This document shows, in pieces, positions 37,401-52,400 of a stretch of DNA of 64,000 nucleotides; within the stretch, counting starts at the first letter, position 1, and each line of letters begins with the position of its first letter. The stretch lies in NCBI RefSeq assembly GCF_050948175.1, contig NC_135200.1, positions 2,170,001-2,234,000 of the forward strand, given 5' to 3'. The stretch comes from Xylocopa sonorina (lineage: Eukaryota; Arthropoda; Insecta; Hymenoptera; Apidae). The notes below the pieces were generated by a model, which saw only the letters and a program-made list of their open reading frames with translations, was not told the origin of the DNA and ran no database searches. Both the position numbers and the translations under genes were made by a program.

Positions 37401-40400
37401 AGTATATGGACAAACATGATAAGTAAGAATAATATAAACGCCTTAAACTGAAATAATTTTATATAGGTGCATGTTTTCAGACAACCAGGAAACGCCTTGA
37501 CAGAAAGAAGCTTCAGACGAGCGTCGCGACTCTGGTACTTGGCACTTGCACAAGAGGCAAAGGTAAGTTCAACGACTGATTTTGCAACGGCAGAAGATTT
37601 ATAAATGAGAGACCCTGTTGGCCGGCGTGTCAGCCAGTCAGCAAAGAGTAAGGGGTTGAGAGCACCTACTTAACGTTGTCACACTGTCGCAGGATTTAAA
37701 TTCCGGATCGGTGACGGCATTCTCTGTATTCAACGTTTTGTCACTCGTAAACCGGCGCGCAAACGAAATTCGTTGCAGAACGGAAACCAAGCACGCGCCA
37801 TAATAATTATCTCCATCCACATCCTAAAGGTATGTCCATTATTTTCAATCAGCGACAAGAATAAACTGCCATACATACCTACGTCGATGTGTTGTTTATA
37901 ATGTTCATTACATAAATATATCAACATAAGTATATATATACAGGTTTACGTTAACAAAACGAAGTGCATAGATACTGTTGATACGTATACATAGATATAT
38001 ATATTTATTGAAATTTACGTAGCAGGAATCACGCGAAGCACCTGGATATAAATGTTTCTTGTTCGAAGGGCAAAAATGAATAGGTCCGTACTTTCCTTTG
38101 ATCAGAATTTTCATTTTCATCACAGCAAATTCTATAACTGCCACTGTTTCAAGGGGATGCATGGACAGAAAAAATATACGTAATAGAGGGAGCAAAGTTA
38201 GGGTGTCTCCCAGTGACGTACCTAAACAAAGTATGAATTTGATTCATTGATATGAATTATATAAATTACACTTTGTCGTTAAATAAAACCTTCATAAGTT
38301 ACGTAGATGTCCTGTTGTAAAACATTTTATACATAAAATTTGAAGCTTTAAGTACTATGTGAACATTTTCCAAAATTTATGTATAATCTATAAAATTATT
38401 TAGAAAGAAAGTTGCAATATGTTATATATCGTTATATTATATGCGTAATGGAAGGTAAAGTAATTTTTAGCGTGACTTGGTATAAGAATTTTGCCCTCCA
38501 TAACGAACGTAACATAATTATTCACATCTACAACTTTGAACTTTTATGAAAGCTTCAAAATACAAAGAAAACATATCAGCAATTACATAGAGTACCATTC
38601 AGCTAATTCATTCAGTTATCCTGTCGACGTATTTAATAGAAATTTACGAAGGTAAAAAGAAGTTAACCTAGAAAGCCTTACAAACCATGCCCCAGTCAGG
38701 CTCGCTCCGTGCGCAAGGAACCTTTATTTAACGAAGAGTGAGATTCCATGCAAGTCATAGATGAGGAGTGACTTCCATGTGGTGGACTACCCCTCAAGAA
38801 TTCTTGCAACCTCCATTAAAGAAAAGATACACCCCGAAGAATCCAGCACTGCGATACTGCCGGATGGTTGGCGTCAATAATACGAAAGTGACGTAATCCT
38901 TTTCGAGGTTCGTTATTGGAGGATGTGTCATCCAATGGGGAGGGGTCGATACGGCAGCTGGGAGGCGCGCGCGGTCTCAAAGTGTGCTCCAGGCACGCGT
39001 TGCGGCATCGCGGTTCGGCGCGCTAGTAGTGCGCTGCTGGAACCATCCTGACGAGATAGGTTTGAAGAGAGCATACGAAGAAAAGAGGGAGAACAGACGA
39101 AAGCCGCGCAAGAGGGGCAAGGATCGAATTATATAGTGGTAGTGTGCACGCAGAGAAAGAAGGGAGGGTGGGACACACGGTGGGTCCTCGCGCTGGCGTC
39201 AGTTATTCGGCTTGCCGCTTGCTTGTCGGGTGTAGTGTGCTTGTATACTTTCCAACAACTGCTACGGCGGGCCGTTGACACGCGAAATTTATAAAAGTAC
39301 ACGGGAAAATACTTCGTAACGTACGTTTTGCCATACGATACAGAATAAACCACTGGACGACAGCTAGTGCCGCATCGCGTAATCCGCATCCCTTTGATGC
39401 CAGTATTTGGACACACGCATTATTTGGATTAAGATAATGCAATAGTAAGTACGATTACTTATATACGATTATTGAATGTTCGACGATTACGAACGCATTT
39501 CGTCGAAATACGCGACATTGTTACGCCGATTGTTAAGAAATTTTATTTTTTCACCTGACCATTTTGGGATACCTTATTTTAATTGCCCCATATGAAAACT
39601 AGATGAAAAAACAGTGGGTGAAATCGTCGAATACTATCACTACTAAATATTAGAAGATTGATATCGGCAACGTTGTTGAATCTGTTAGAATTTTTTCAAC
39701 TGAGAAAATCCTTGCTAGAATAGATAAAAATAAGAACAGTGTTTGATTTTCGATTAGCAGAAGAATCGATGCGCTATACGGCAGTAGGGGAAACTGGAAT
39801 CATAGCCTAGAAAATGTTGTGTATTTTCCGATATAACATTGTGAACACGACGGAGCAGATCATAATGTCTTGCATCTTTTTTTTTTTAATAAAAGAAATT
39901 TATCTTTTCATGCCATCATTTAAGATTAGGTATGCCTTCGGTATAGGTCAAGTTCAGGGGTCAATACCTCGTACTCGTTGAATCTCGAATAAAAGTGAAT
40001 GCCGTAAATGTAGCAATAGCATCGCGTACCGGCAGATCGATGGAGGTGCCTGGTGCGCTGGTGAACTTGGAAATTTCCCTAGCACACGCGCACTTCCTGC
40101 ACCCGTGATATTTGCGTATACTATTATATACATCTTGCCTTATGTGAGATGTACACTTCTATTAAACTTTAAAATACAAGAGCCGATATTGCCATGGATA
40201 TGATGCATAAGATGGTGGGTGCTTGACGAATGGTACACTATAATTGAGGTACATTGTGTGCAAAATGTGAACGATCTCAAGCCAACCACGCAACTTCCTT
40301 ATGTCTTGACGTCACGCAGGATGATGACGAACTTCTCTGTGAAATTGAAGTTATTCAAACGTAACAGAAATTAACGAATTTGGAACATTAAAGTATAAAT

Positions 40401-43400
40401 TTAAACAAGTGAACAAATTTCGAAGATAGCAAGATAAGGAATAATTTTGATATTTTTTAAGTCATGTCGAGCCCTCGTTACTTTTAATAATTAATTATCA
40501 GACGTTTATTTTATTATATGCATCACCTTTCACCGTGAAAAATAGATAGTAACGCGCGACCTGGTAAACGAGAGTAATACACATTTATAATTGAATAGTA
40601 CCTACGCCCGAGTAAGATAATGAAAATGCACACTGCCGAACATTAAACGAAGAATAATTACAACGCAATAAGACGCGCTTGGTAAAATTTGCCTATACTT
40701 CAGCAACGATGAACCTGTAGAAAAAGTTTCTTTTTTATCATTCGATATTATACACATTACAAATGACACTTTCATTGGATGAACGAAGATATTTCTTCAA
40801 TTTACCACTTAAATATTATACAAGAAGATCAAAGTGACAAAAATTTAGTGCGTGTATCACACATATCAATTTTTGTTTGAAAATTCAGTTAAAACTATTA
40901 ATCGTCTTATTGTGTGAAAGTGTGTTAAATCATTGTCAAAGAGGCAAATAGATATTATGAAAATGGATTAACATAAATGTATGTAACGGGTAAAAAAAAA
41001 AAAAAATTCTATTACAATAGAATAGCCAGACAAAACGAAACAGAAACCGATGTTCCAGAGCAGCGACCTAGTTACATAGCTCCACCCTGTGGCGTCGACT
41101 CGGCGGTACACAAAATAAAGTGTATATCAAGCCACAAAATATTTGTTATATCAGTCAATTTTTCAAATATTTCATAGATGCATATAGTAAATAATATCAG
41201 AATATGAAAAATTTTAAAAACAAAGAAAGTTCTCGGATGAAACGGGTTTCTACAATATAGGAAACTAAAACAAAGAAGAAGAGGTGACATAATTATTAAT
41301 AAATTTGGGCGGTACCTTTAAAAATCGATCAGCCAAAAAGGCGATGCATGCCAACCTTATCATATACGAACTGTCGATGGATGGATTAATGTAAATTCTA
41401 CTATGGACATAACAAGATACATGATATGATCGTGTCGGTTATTAGGTAACAGTGGATCCCCTGTCGAGGATGCCTCGACCCTGATGAGGCTAATAAAAGT
41501 GACATCATTATCGCTCACCGCAACGAGCTTTTAACCTACGTGGCTCGCTCTGATTTTCATAATGCGGTTCATATTATCGTGTGGATGCTCTACCCCTATT
41601 AGTCGCTGCTCTCTCCGCGAACGCCCAGCAGATACTTTAGCGAAAGACAGAACATGGTCAGTGACTTTTTTGTTTTTTTTTTTCCGTAAATCGTAGAAGG
41701 AGAGAATCTTGCGTCATGTTATGTGAAAGTAGAATTAATATTCTTACTATCCTTGGATGAAGTAAGTATTCCAGAGACCATGGAACAGTCAAGAGGGTAA
41801 AAGGTGCACGTGTGTTGTACCCCCACTCAATCTTTTGCCTTCATAAAGTAGACCGACGGAGGTCACACTATACGGCCATGAGCCACATCAGCTGGTAAGA
41901 TCCTCCGTATCTCGATAAACTCGAGGTCCAAAGCCTAACGCCCTCACTTAAGAGATCCATCTCAATGGAGGTTTATCATTTCTTTGATCGAGCCAAAGTT
42001 TGAAAATTTCCAAGCTCTTATTCATGAAATTTCAAATTTTTTAGTTATTAAAACTTTGCTCCTCCATGTTTACTATCAGCAAGCCTTTTCCTTTGAGAAA
42101 TAATTATCTCTACTTCTCTTATTTTCCTCCTCGAGTGCCAAACGTATGATGCAAGTTCCCTCCTCGACTAAGTTTGCCGTTGAACCCGCTTGAATTCATT
42201 GAATGGGTCATGAAGGTATTAGAATTATTTTGATAACGTCTTCCGTGGGTGTGCAGAGAGCTTCTTACTTGTTCGAATCGTTGGCGGCAGTGCGGAACGA
42301 GTCGAAATTCGAGTACCTGGAAATGTGGCGCGGTGGAAAGTGGCGTAAGGTCGGCGTGTAAATACCTACAATGCGGCAGTGACGTTGTAATTATTCATAG
42401 AGCAGCCACTAGTCTGCCGTAGTCTCGTTAATCTTCCCTCTGATACCGCATTGAATGTTATCGTTCGATCGAAGTCGATTGAAATCTTGGGGCTCGTGAG
42501 AAACTTTCAACAGGCTGTACCGTGTCGGATCATCTAGCGGTTTTGTTTTTGAAACGATCGTCTCTTTCCCAATCTCGCGGTGAATCATTACTCGGGAATC
42601 GCGGGATGATTTTGCTGGTAGGAACGACATTTTCTTCGTCGGGTAATGGAGAAAGGGGCAATATTGACGTTATTAAATTATGGAATGCTTACATTTTTAA
42701 ATTTTCTCTACGATGCCTTGTAAGTTCAAAGAATTTTTTGGAATACTCTATTTTCGTTTTCCTTTTAGCTATTTTGTTTTCTTATACTTTTATATTTTGT
42801 ATTGAACGTTTCATAAAAATAGGAGATTTAATTGTTACTTTAAAGGTTTAATATTTTATCCATGATTATATTAAAATATTTACTCCAATAGATTTCAAAT
42901 GAATTCGTTTGTTTTAATCTACGTTTTGCTAAATATCAAACATATTTCAGGAAAAAAAGATAGAGACAATTTAAAAGTTATACTTTATGATATCGTGTGA
43001 TCGCTCACGTGATACTAGGTCTTGTCTGCCACCTCTAACACGATGGAAAACTAGTTCGTCAGTTTAAATTTGACAAAAGATCAGTGCCTTGATTACAAAA
43101 AACATTAAATACTAAGATGCAAACGATGATTTCGAATAAGATAAGGAAATCGTGTCAGAAAACGGTCGATCGACAAGTTTAAGCAGCGCGACTCTAATCT
43201 CTGGAATCACTCCTGAAGAGGAGAATCTGTTGAATTGAATCTGAAGGACTTGAAGATTACCCTTAAATCGTCTCTGAATAAACCCATCCAGGAATTAAAT
43301 ACAAAACATCGGACATAATCGATAACTTAAACGGATTTGCATGAAACAGGAAGAAAGCTAATGAACGAAAAATCTGTTGAACTGAATTCATAATCAATTC

Positions 43401-46400
43401 AATATACACGACCAGCTCCAAATGAGAGAGGATTGCGGAAAAGAAGTAAAAATATTAAGAAATTGAAAAAATACTCAAGATCTATCAAACAGTCGAACCA
43501 AAGACGAAAGTTTATCATATTTATAACTTTCGACTCTATACGTGGTCTCTACCAACATGATCTTCCTCTGGATAACATCAACGTCCACGATGACAAGAGG
43601 GGCTTTTGCTAGCCGTAAACTGGTGGTTCAATTTTCAATGCACTCACGAGCAATCGAGCGACGGAAATGAGTTTAACAATGGCTGCAGAGAGATGATACG
43701 GTTGCATAGATGCCCTTGACAGTGATAAATAGATACTGCAGTCACCCGTTGCCTTGTTACTAGAATGTTCATACGGAAACATAGAATCTCGCGATCATTT
43801 TAATTCGTCGGCAGGTTTTTTTATTTACTAACTCAACATGAGCGTGATGCAATCGCGATGAAGAACTTATCCGTCATGTTTGCCGCAACATCGGACAATT
43901 GATCATATTAATATGATAATGACAACAAAATCATTAAAAATAACGAATCAGTAATTCTGAATATTTTCCGTTCTGTTTGTCAAAACCTGTGCTATGGATG
44001 ATAGCACTACTTGTACCATCGATTTAGTAATTGTTTTGAAGGACAGATGAGTATCAGTGTAACGCGAATTTTCGGGTCAAGGAAGCTATGATTCGCGGAA
44101 TCGGTTATAACAACGCGATCTTAAGCTGCGAGCGTTTTAAACTTGTTTTGTGTCGTGTTAAAAGTCTAATTGCTGGCGATGAAACGTTCTCGGAGTATGA
44201 CATAACTCCAGGAGGAAAAATGCGATAGAAATCAAACGTCACGTTTACATATGATTAAAACATTCAAAAAAAAAAGAAAACCGGAGTTACAAGTAGTTTG
44301 GATAACATTCTACCTATACACCTATTCTCGTTTAAGCACGATCGTTGTACTATTCATTTACATACGTACATACACACACGATCGACTAATAGTTCTTGCT
44401 CGAGGCACAAGCTATAAACTATAGTTTCATATGTTTCTACTAACAGACGATCACAGTTGTAGGTGCTCGAAATTGAATGGTCGAATGATGTTTAACCCCC
44501 TTTACGAATTTCAGCTGAAGTCGACGCATTCGCGATATCCAATGAATCATGTTTCCCTGGAGTGTGTTATCGATTACTCGGTAGAAGGAAGTCTTCATCA
44601 GAGTCAATTTCTCGAACTCATTTGTGGTGTCTTGAATGAACTGATAACTGATTCTAATTGATATAGACACATCTATATCTTACTATAAAGCAACTATATA
44701 ATTATTTTCGAAAACTATTCTATAGCTTAGTTTGACTTCAGAAAAGAAAAACGAGGAGATTCATAAGCAAAAAGAAAAGAATACTATTAGAACTTTTGAT
44801 TTTCACATAATACGAAATTCAATTAAACTGCAATACTATTAAAAACATTGACTCGATAAACGTTATTCTGTTTCCTACGGGATTCTATGCACGATATACA
44901 TTGCTGAGAGAAATAAAAGCGACATGCAGTAAGTAGTACCGCTCTTTGTCCCATTGTGTGGAACTCGCGACGCGGCAGGGTGTACCTGAGGTGTCTCCTT
45001 CTGACGTTTGCTTTGTGCTCGGGAGAATTTACTTCTTCCTCGTCATTACCGCAGTCTGAAGGACTTGTCGCGTGTTTTTCTTTCTTTCTCTTCTTTCTCT
45101 AGTCAACGAGGAATGAAAGAGGCAATACTACGTGTGTGTGCACGTGGTTAAGAAGCCCAACCGTAAAGAAGTGCTCTTGACTCTGGCGTGGATTGCCACG
45201 CGGGGGTGTTATCATGGTAACGCTGATAGTATGACCGTGGAAAGTCGATACCTTCCTCATTTCGTATTCCGCGGCAAGGGCATGCCCTTATCTGCCCGTC
45301 CTCGCATACCAAACACCGCCCCTGTTTACTTTTTCCTTTTTAGGCATACGGTGTGACAATACTCGCCGCTGACCGCGCGTATACGTGGTACTACAGGAAG
45401 TGCGTTATCAAACAACGCAACGGTGCAATTGCAATAAGTAGCCCGTTAACGCTGCCGGCTGTCGGAAAATTTCAGTCAATTTTTCTATCAGCCAATAGAA
45501 CGATTTTCTCACGCGTAGATATTATTTAATTTAAACGGGAATTATATAAATTTGTGAGCCGGTCACGCGTTTCGCGAGACGGTTGTCTGTGAACCATGCC
45601 GTTCCGTAAAATCGAGGCTAAGTTCATTTCGAGCGGCTAATCTGATGAAGATCGATACGACTATTATTTTACTCGAACTTGTGACCTGCTCTTGGAAACT
45701 GGAGCGATCTGTGACATGCGAACTTGGATGGGACAGAACGTTCTAGAGATAAATTAGATTTTAATTAGGATAATGCATGCAAGAGTACTTTTTACTTATG
45801 CGAGTCCTTTCCCCATTTTCCTACTGTTTATGAATATTTTTCTATATTTTTTGTTTACGTCTGCACAACGTACGAATTTGAATATTTGTTTGAATTTGAA
45901 ATATAAAAGTTATAGGAAAGTTATATTCATAAGATTTCTAGAGAAATCTTCGCATAGTACATTATGAAGGTGTTTTAAACGTTTCTCAGGTCGAATTTTT
46001 AGATTATTATCGGCTTGTACAAATACTGGGGTGAAGCTGCGTTCTGAGGAATACGTATTCGGAATATCTTCCACTGATTGTATGGGTTTTTGCGACGGTG
46101 CAAAGGACGGTAATCTATTTTATCAGTGCATATGTACCCCTCGAGACTGGCCCCTTTCATGCGCAATCGACCAACACTCGCTCCTTTTACGATATATCAA
46201 AGGTTTCAAGTGTCCACCTTTACCGGCCTCTAAAACTCGACCTTCGATACTCGAATCGAGTTCGTACACAGAACCAATTCATTATACCCTAAATCACTTA
46301 ACCAATTGTAACCAGCAAACTTACTGTAGCGTCCATTAGAACGAAAAGAAGAAAACACTCGAGACACCTGTTTAAAAATTATAAACATTTTGTATACCTT

Positions 46401-49376
46401 GAAACTTTTCTAGGCATCTTATGTTTGGAGATCAAGAGCATTGATGCCATACGTGGGGACACATAATATTAATCTACTGAAACGTAAGTTGCCATAGGTA
46501 ACGGATGATCGCGCATATAGAACAGAGAAAAATTGTAGCACAACGAAAGTTATTACGAGTAATTTGTTCATCTCTTTTTGCCTCAACATTTTTCACTTAT
46601 AAAGAAATAAAAAAGTCTTTAAAATTGTTGTGCCATACTTACGAGTCTTCTAAAACGGTTCTATCGGAATACGCAATGAACGAATGATCTACCGACAGAA
46701 AATGTTGGAAAATACTTTCTCTAAAATTACTACCTTGTAGAAAGATTCAAGGCATTCTTGGGTTAATTCAGCGTGAAAGTCAATTATCCAATTTCATTGG
46801 TAACATTTCACCGTGGATGCATGGGCGGTATCTTATGATTTCCTTGCTCCCTTTTTTTCTCCGTCTTCGATCTCTGCCATTTGAAGGAAGGCTTCCTTAA
46901 TTAGAATAGTATTTAACGTAGACGAAGATGTGTAAAGTGGCCGAGGGTGAGTTTTCTAGAGTTGAGGATAACGAGGGAATCCACTTGGTTCCCAGTTGGT
47001 TCTTCGAGGCAAGAATAATGTTTTTCATCGAGAAGGTCGAAGACCCCTTTCGATGTAGTCTCCAGGGAGAAGATTGTATCTCTTCGTCTCGTTGCGCCTT
47101 TAGAAAGTAGTGTCTGTTGGGCGAAATGTTTCGCGTGAACGGCGCAGAGGTACGTTTTAGTAATAGTTTTAGTGAAATACATATTTCTTTTCACTGAGGT
47201 AGAATGTTTGGAGAAAGGTGAAGTTGAGAAGAAAAATTTAATTAGAGTTGTAGTTCTGTATGAGCACTGAACCGAATTAAGTTTTTACTAAATGGCAGGG
47301 AAGAACTGTTCGCGAAAAAAGATGAAGGCTTCCCTGTATACTATTTTTATTTCGTGTAATATTTATTTTCTATCCTCAAGGTGCTCTATCAAGAGGAACT
47401 AGATTGTTACATAAAGGAATTGATCTCCGATGATCAAAGACGTAGTTTTATTTAAAAATAGAAATATCGTTTCAAATATGGCGTGCCGTACGAATTATGT
47501 GACATGTAACTTTTACTTAAAACACCTCACGATATTATTGGAAATTTGATCTTGCATCACCGTTTAAGCACGTAACGGAAAATGTATTAAAATTACATAA
47601 GCACGCCACGTCGAACACGATGCATCCATTATTCTATTAGCAAGAATTAAAAGACTCCGTGAAAAATCCGTCAAGACATATTTTAGGAAGTATCAGCTGT
47701 CTAAATATCATTACGTATGTCTCCTCGAAAGTTACGACTGATAAGAGGTTTAAAATTTGTCTCGATTAATATCTCACGTCGCCACTCTGTACGGCAACAC
47801 AAATCGGAAGTGTATCGGGCTCTCTAGAATCACATTCGTTTACCTACGTGTTCCTTACTCGATAGATAGACGAACGTGATCTTAAGCCCTCGGTATACAA
47901 CAATGTCCAGCCGCACGTACCATCAACGTATGATCAAAAGGGACGCCTTGAATTTCATGCAGGCCCGCAGAGATAATCATAGTCCTCCCGCTGCGGCGTT
48001 TCTGTTTCTCCTCGTGTACCTTCTGCTGGGTAAGCGGTGCTCTCAATTAAATAAACTCGCCGGTATGCTTGTCTCATATAAAAGTTCCGTACAGTTAAGG
48101 TCAGTAGGTTGGCGTCGCATCAAATGAAAATATATGAACCCAGTCTGACCGAATTGCACGAAGGACATGCCGTGTTAATAATGCATGCGGCACACATAGT
48201 GCACCGCGTCTCTCTTTCTCTCCGTTTTACCTGTAAATCATGTCGATCGAGCGGCTTCACTATGCGCATCATCATCCGTGACTAGGGTGCACAATTCACC
48301 TCCTCCGTTAACTCATTTTTATTTTCGATTAGTATGTTTGCCTGATTCCGTAGCAGGGAGAACCTTTTGATGGTACCGCGTGAATCGATATCGAATCCAG
48401 TCGTTGCTCACCAACGAATCTATCCGAATGAAAGCCACAGACAACCCTTTTTTTTTATCTCCTTTCGACGGTGATTGATATCCGTTCTCGTGGTAACTTC
48501 AGGGAAGATTGAACTTTCGAAGAGTCAACAGAAGGGCGAGAGATAAATATTTGTTTCCATGATCAAAAGGGTAACCGATGGATTTAAAGACATTTTAATA
48601 GCACGAGTAAACGTCCGTTGAATGTTCCTCCCGAACGAAAATGAATGAAAAGTAATTTTCTCTTTTAATAGTACAAATTCATCTCTCGAAACTTTCTAAA
48701 ATCATTCAACGTACCAAACGATTTCGAAAGGAAACGCGGGACCGATTAAATCGGGAATTCGCGCTCCCTCGGCGCGAATCGCGTGGAAGCCGGGAAATGA
48801 TGTAACCGAGATACAATGATAACCATGCGATCCGCTTGGAAAAATGATTCGCAACGAACGAAAAAGAAGGGGGAATACCGAGACAGAAATCATGGTAATC
48901 TTCCATTCGTAATAATACGTAAATATAGACAATGTGTAAAACGAAAGCAGATAGAAACCGTCCGTCTCATGAATATGAATTTCCTTGCTCTCGAGCAGGG
49001 ATAGAAAAAAAAAGAACGGTTAAAACCGACACGGTGTGTTGTTGAAGCTCTTTAACTCGTGCCCGAGACATTATCGCGTGGCGCTTCGCGTATCGGGAGA
49101 ACCGGTTGCAAGCTAATGTCCAGCAACTTGTTGACAGGCCACCTACTACGCGCACGCTGCTTGTTTATCCTATTATTTTCGGTCGAACGATGATGAACTC
49201 GTCTGACGCCGGTACCTTAGACCTACCAATGTTACGGTCAAGGGTCTTACATTTCCTACTCTGATTTCTACTTTGATTTCAGCATAAACTTCTTTCCAAT
49301 ATCCTTTTTTATTCCCAAATACTTCCATTTTTTTCTTGTTTTGACTTGTTTTATTTTGGAGCGTTTAGGGGTATCT

Positions 49377-49432
<56 letters not shown>

Positions 49433-52400
49433 TAAAATAATACTAGGCAATAAATCTCAAATTTTCAAAAGTTCAAATATGTGTGTATATATATATATAT
49501 ACACGCTCCAAAAGTACTAGTAATATATTTATTTTTCTAATTTTTTTAGTACATATTTGAACTTTTGGAAATTTGAGATTTATTGCCTAGTATTATTTAA
49601 ATATATTACTAGTACTTTACTTAATATTTCTTGCGTGGACACGTATTTTTACATACTTATTTCGGATGCTTCTCTTTTGAAACGTTTCTTGAATATTACA
49701 TAAATTTTTTCTGATATTTTATCGCAGTTTTTTTTCATTTTTACGTACTCTATATTGTCCTTCTAGAATATCCGTGTTTTTTCTGCAGTCATCTAAAGAG
49801 CATTCGAAGAATTTTAAGCGGTAAACAGTGCGAAATGTGGTTATAATCATAGAGTATGAATGCAATAATGCTGTGTATTGACAGATTTTATCCTTATGCT
49901 TATAATTTTGTACTTTATTGGAATATTTCAGATAACTCACTACCGATCTCGCAATAATATATCTTCTATTAAATCGCGACTATCTAGGACATATTTCCAT
50001 TTCAAAGTATAAATGGAGATGCAGCTAGAGATTCGACAGGAGATACCTCATTTTTTGAGGCTAATTAAATCACGAGCAACTGGTCGATCGACTATCTTCA
50101 ATAAAACGGCTTTGCTAATCGAGTAGCTGGAAATAGAACGTCGGAAAATTCTCACGGCTTATCCATAATATAACGAAACCTAAGAGTTCAACAACTAACA
50201 ACGATTCTGACATGAATAAAAATACGACCGGTTGAGCAACCTGATATACTCGTACAAATCTACATGTATTAAGAAACTTATTAAGACTAAGAACAAAAAT
50301 CCAATTGAACTGCATTTTATATAAATAAAATTATCAACAAACTGTTTTGGCCTATAAAAATCTTTCGGTATTTTTTCTTTTTTGCTTTTATAAAAAAATA
50401 CTATTTGTTATATATACTTTTTAGTAGGTTTTAATAAAAACTCTACAACGTTTTGTAGAATCGCGATTCGTTTCTGTTAATTTATATAAAATGCTAATTC
50501 GTGCTGAATCGTGCTAAAGAGATGCGAAATAAATTTGCCAATTTTCTACGATGAATTCGCGGGGAAACATTCTGCCCCGAGTCGAGAGGGATTCTCGTTT
50601 CGGTTTAGAGAAAAGGGGGAGGAGATTTTATTCCTAGTTATTCAACGTGCTCGACCGACCATCATTGGGTCTGGTGTTACGCTTGAAACGTACAATACGC
50701 GATATATCCGCAACACATCCGCGGAAATCGTGGATAGGGCCGGAAACGTTTTGTTTAAACTCTGCTCACAGGATACGATAGAGATTCGAATTGAACGCGG
50801 AGCAATATACTATACGGTACATGGTATACCTGTTTCAATTAAGCGAAGTGGAAGTTCACGTGACTGGGATTAATATGGAAGAATTAATAATGAGATTTCA
50901 GGGATTACGGAAAAGAAAATGAAATGGAAAATTCCTCTTTTTGAAGCTGATTTCAATTACAATATTACAGTTTGCTTCAATGTACTCAAGAGTTTTAGAC
51001 GATGTTGAAAAATAGGCATTTACAGAAATATTTTTATTGATTTACGTGATTGTTGACTTTTCAGTATATTTCAATATTCTAATTGGAATGAAGTTTGGAA
51101 TACTACAATAATTGAAATAATTTTCGGAATTCAGTTTCTAAAGTGAAATTGACCTTGGTCGCGGTTCAGAAATGGGAAACACAGATGCTCGTTTATTCCC
51201 CCAGGTAAAAGCGTCACGCATTTGTTCAGCTTTTTACGCAACAGGATAAAGAGAGTTCACCTCTTTGTGATCTCTAATCTCCTTCGTCCCCCAAAGTGGA
51301 TTACGGAACGGCCTATATGCAATTTCGAGCTATCCCAAAACCCAGCAACCTGTCTTTCATGTTTCGCGTAAACGTGTTAAACGTTTCCACGATCCGTATA
51401 ACTTGCAAACTTTCTTGGAACTATTTCAAATTTTTTAATGTAAATCATTTAGTCGTTTGACTTTTACCTAATCCTCTGTAAACAGAACTATAATTTATAT
51501 TATTTGTGATAAGTTTGAATAATTTTCACTGTTGCATATATAGGATTCATAGAAAGGTTTACGAATTGAAAAATCGTACAAGATTTACTCCTGCAGAGAC
51601 TTATGTTCACGAGTTGTTTCAGAAAGCAGCCAAGCGAACTCCTTAAATGAAAGAGCAAGAATCGAACGCAGTGGGGTACGTGCGTTATAAAATAAGTGTA
51701 TTATCACGTAAACGGATATGCCACGGAACCGTTACAGTAACTTGTATTGAAGATATATACCAGATACAGTTTGAGCTAACTAGTGCGTTCACGTTTCCTC
51801 TAGATGGACATCTTTACGAGCGAACTTCTTCTCTATGTTATCATTTTATCAACCTCTCGCCAATTATGGTAGAACTGTACCTTCCGCTACAACATTCGAA
51901 TATTCGTAAATATCGTCTAAAAAATATTTTAGAATCGTAGAAAGAAGCTTGTAATTGAAATAATGAAAAATATCCAAAAGGAATTGATAGAAATTTTGGT
52001 TTCGAGGAAGTTTGAAAAATTTACTTCTTTAACATTTACTTAATGATTTTACAATTATTCTAGCTATTATTTCTTCGATATTGATATGTATCTTCTCTTA
52101 TCTATTTAAACAAAGCAACATCAAATTAAAAATCAATTGCTGTAAATTTCTTTCAGGGTAGTTCCAAGAAAATACACTTTTCTCGGTATTTGCTAGCCAA
52201 TGTTTACATAATACCTCCAAGAATGCAATCCCCTAACTAACTTATATTACGCAATGCCTACTGAATTCAATACTTCGAACGAAAGCATTCTATTGGAACA
52301 AAATCAGAGGTTATGGAAATTTAATAATAGTAAGGGTGGGAATAAATATCGATCGTTTAAAAATACGATAATGGGGAAAAGATTATTTTGGCGTGGGTCG

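Noticed and set aside
37690..37812. Minus-strand exon-like block (acceptor CTTTAG, donor GTAGGT) as a Miga exon
   Set aside because: Open only in phase 0, whereas the Miga junction at this intron is phase 1 and is already satisfied by exons 3 and 4.
39129..39442. Minus-strand open frames of 79-95 codons
   Set aside because: Antisense to the GC-rich 5' exon of unzipped; no homology and explained by base composition.
50511..50873. 120-codon open frame in the unzipped intron
   Set aside because: Begins with GTG rather than ATG and has no recognisable domain; probably a chance frame in a less AT-rich stretch.
51647..51940. 97-codon ATG frame
   Set aside because: No family resemblance, no splice or polyadenylation support seen; kept out for lack of evidence.
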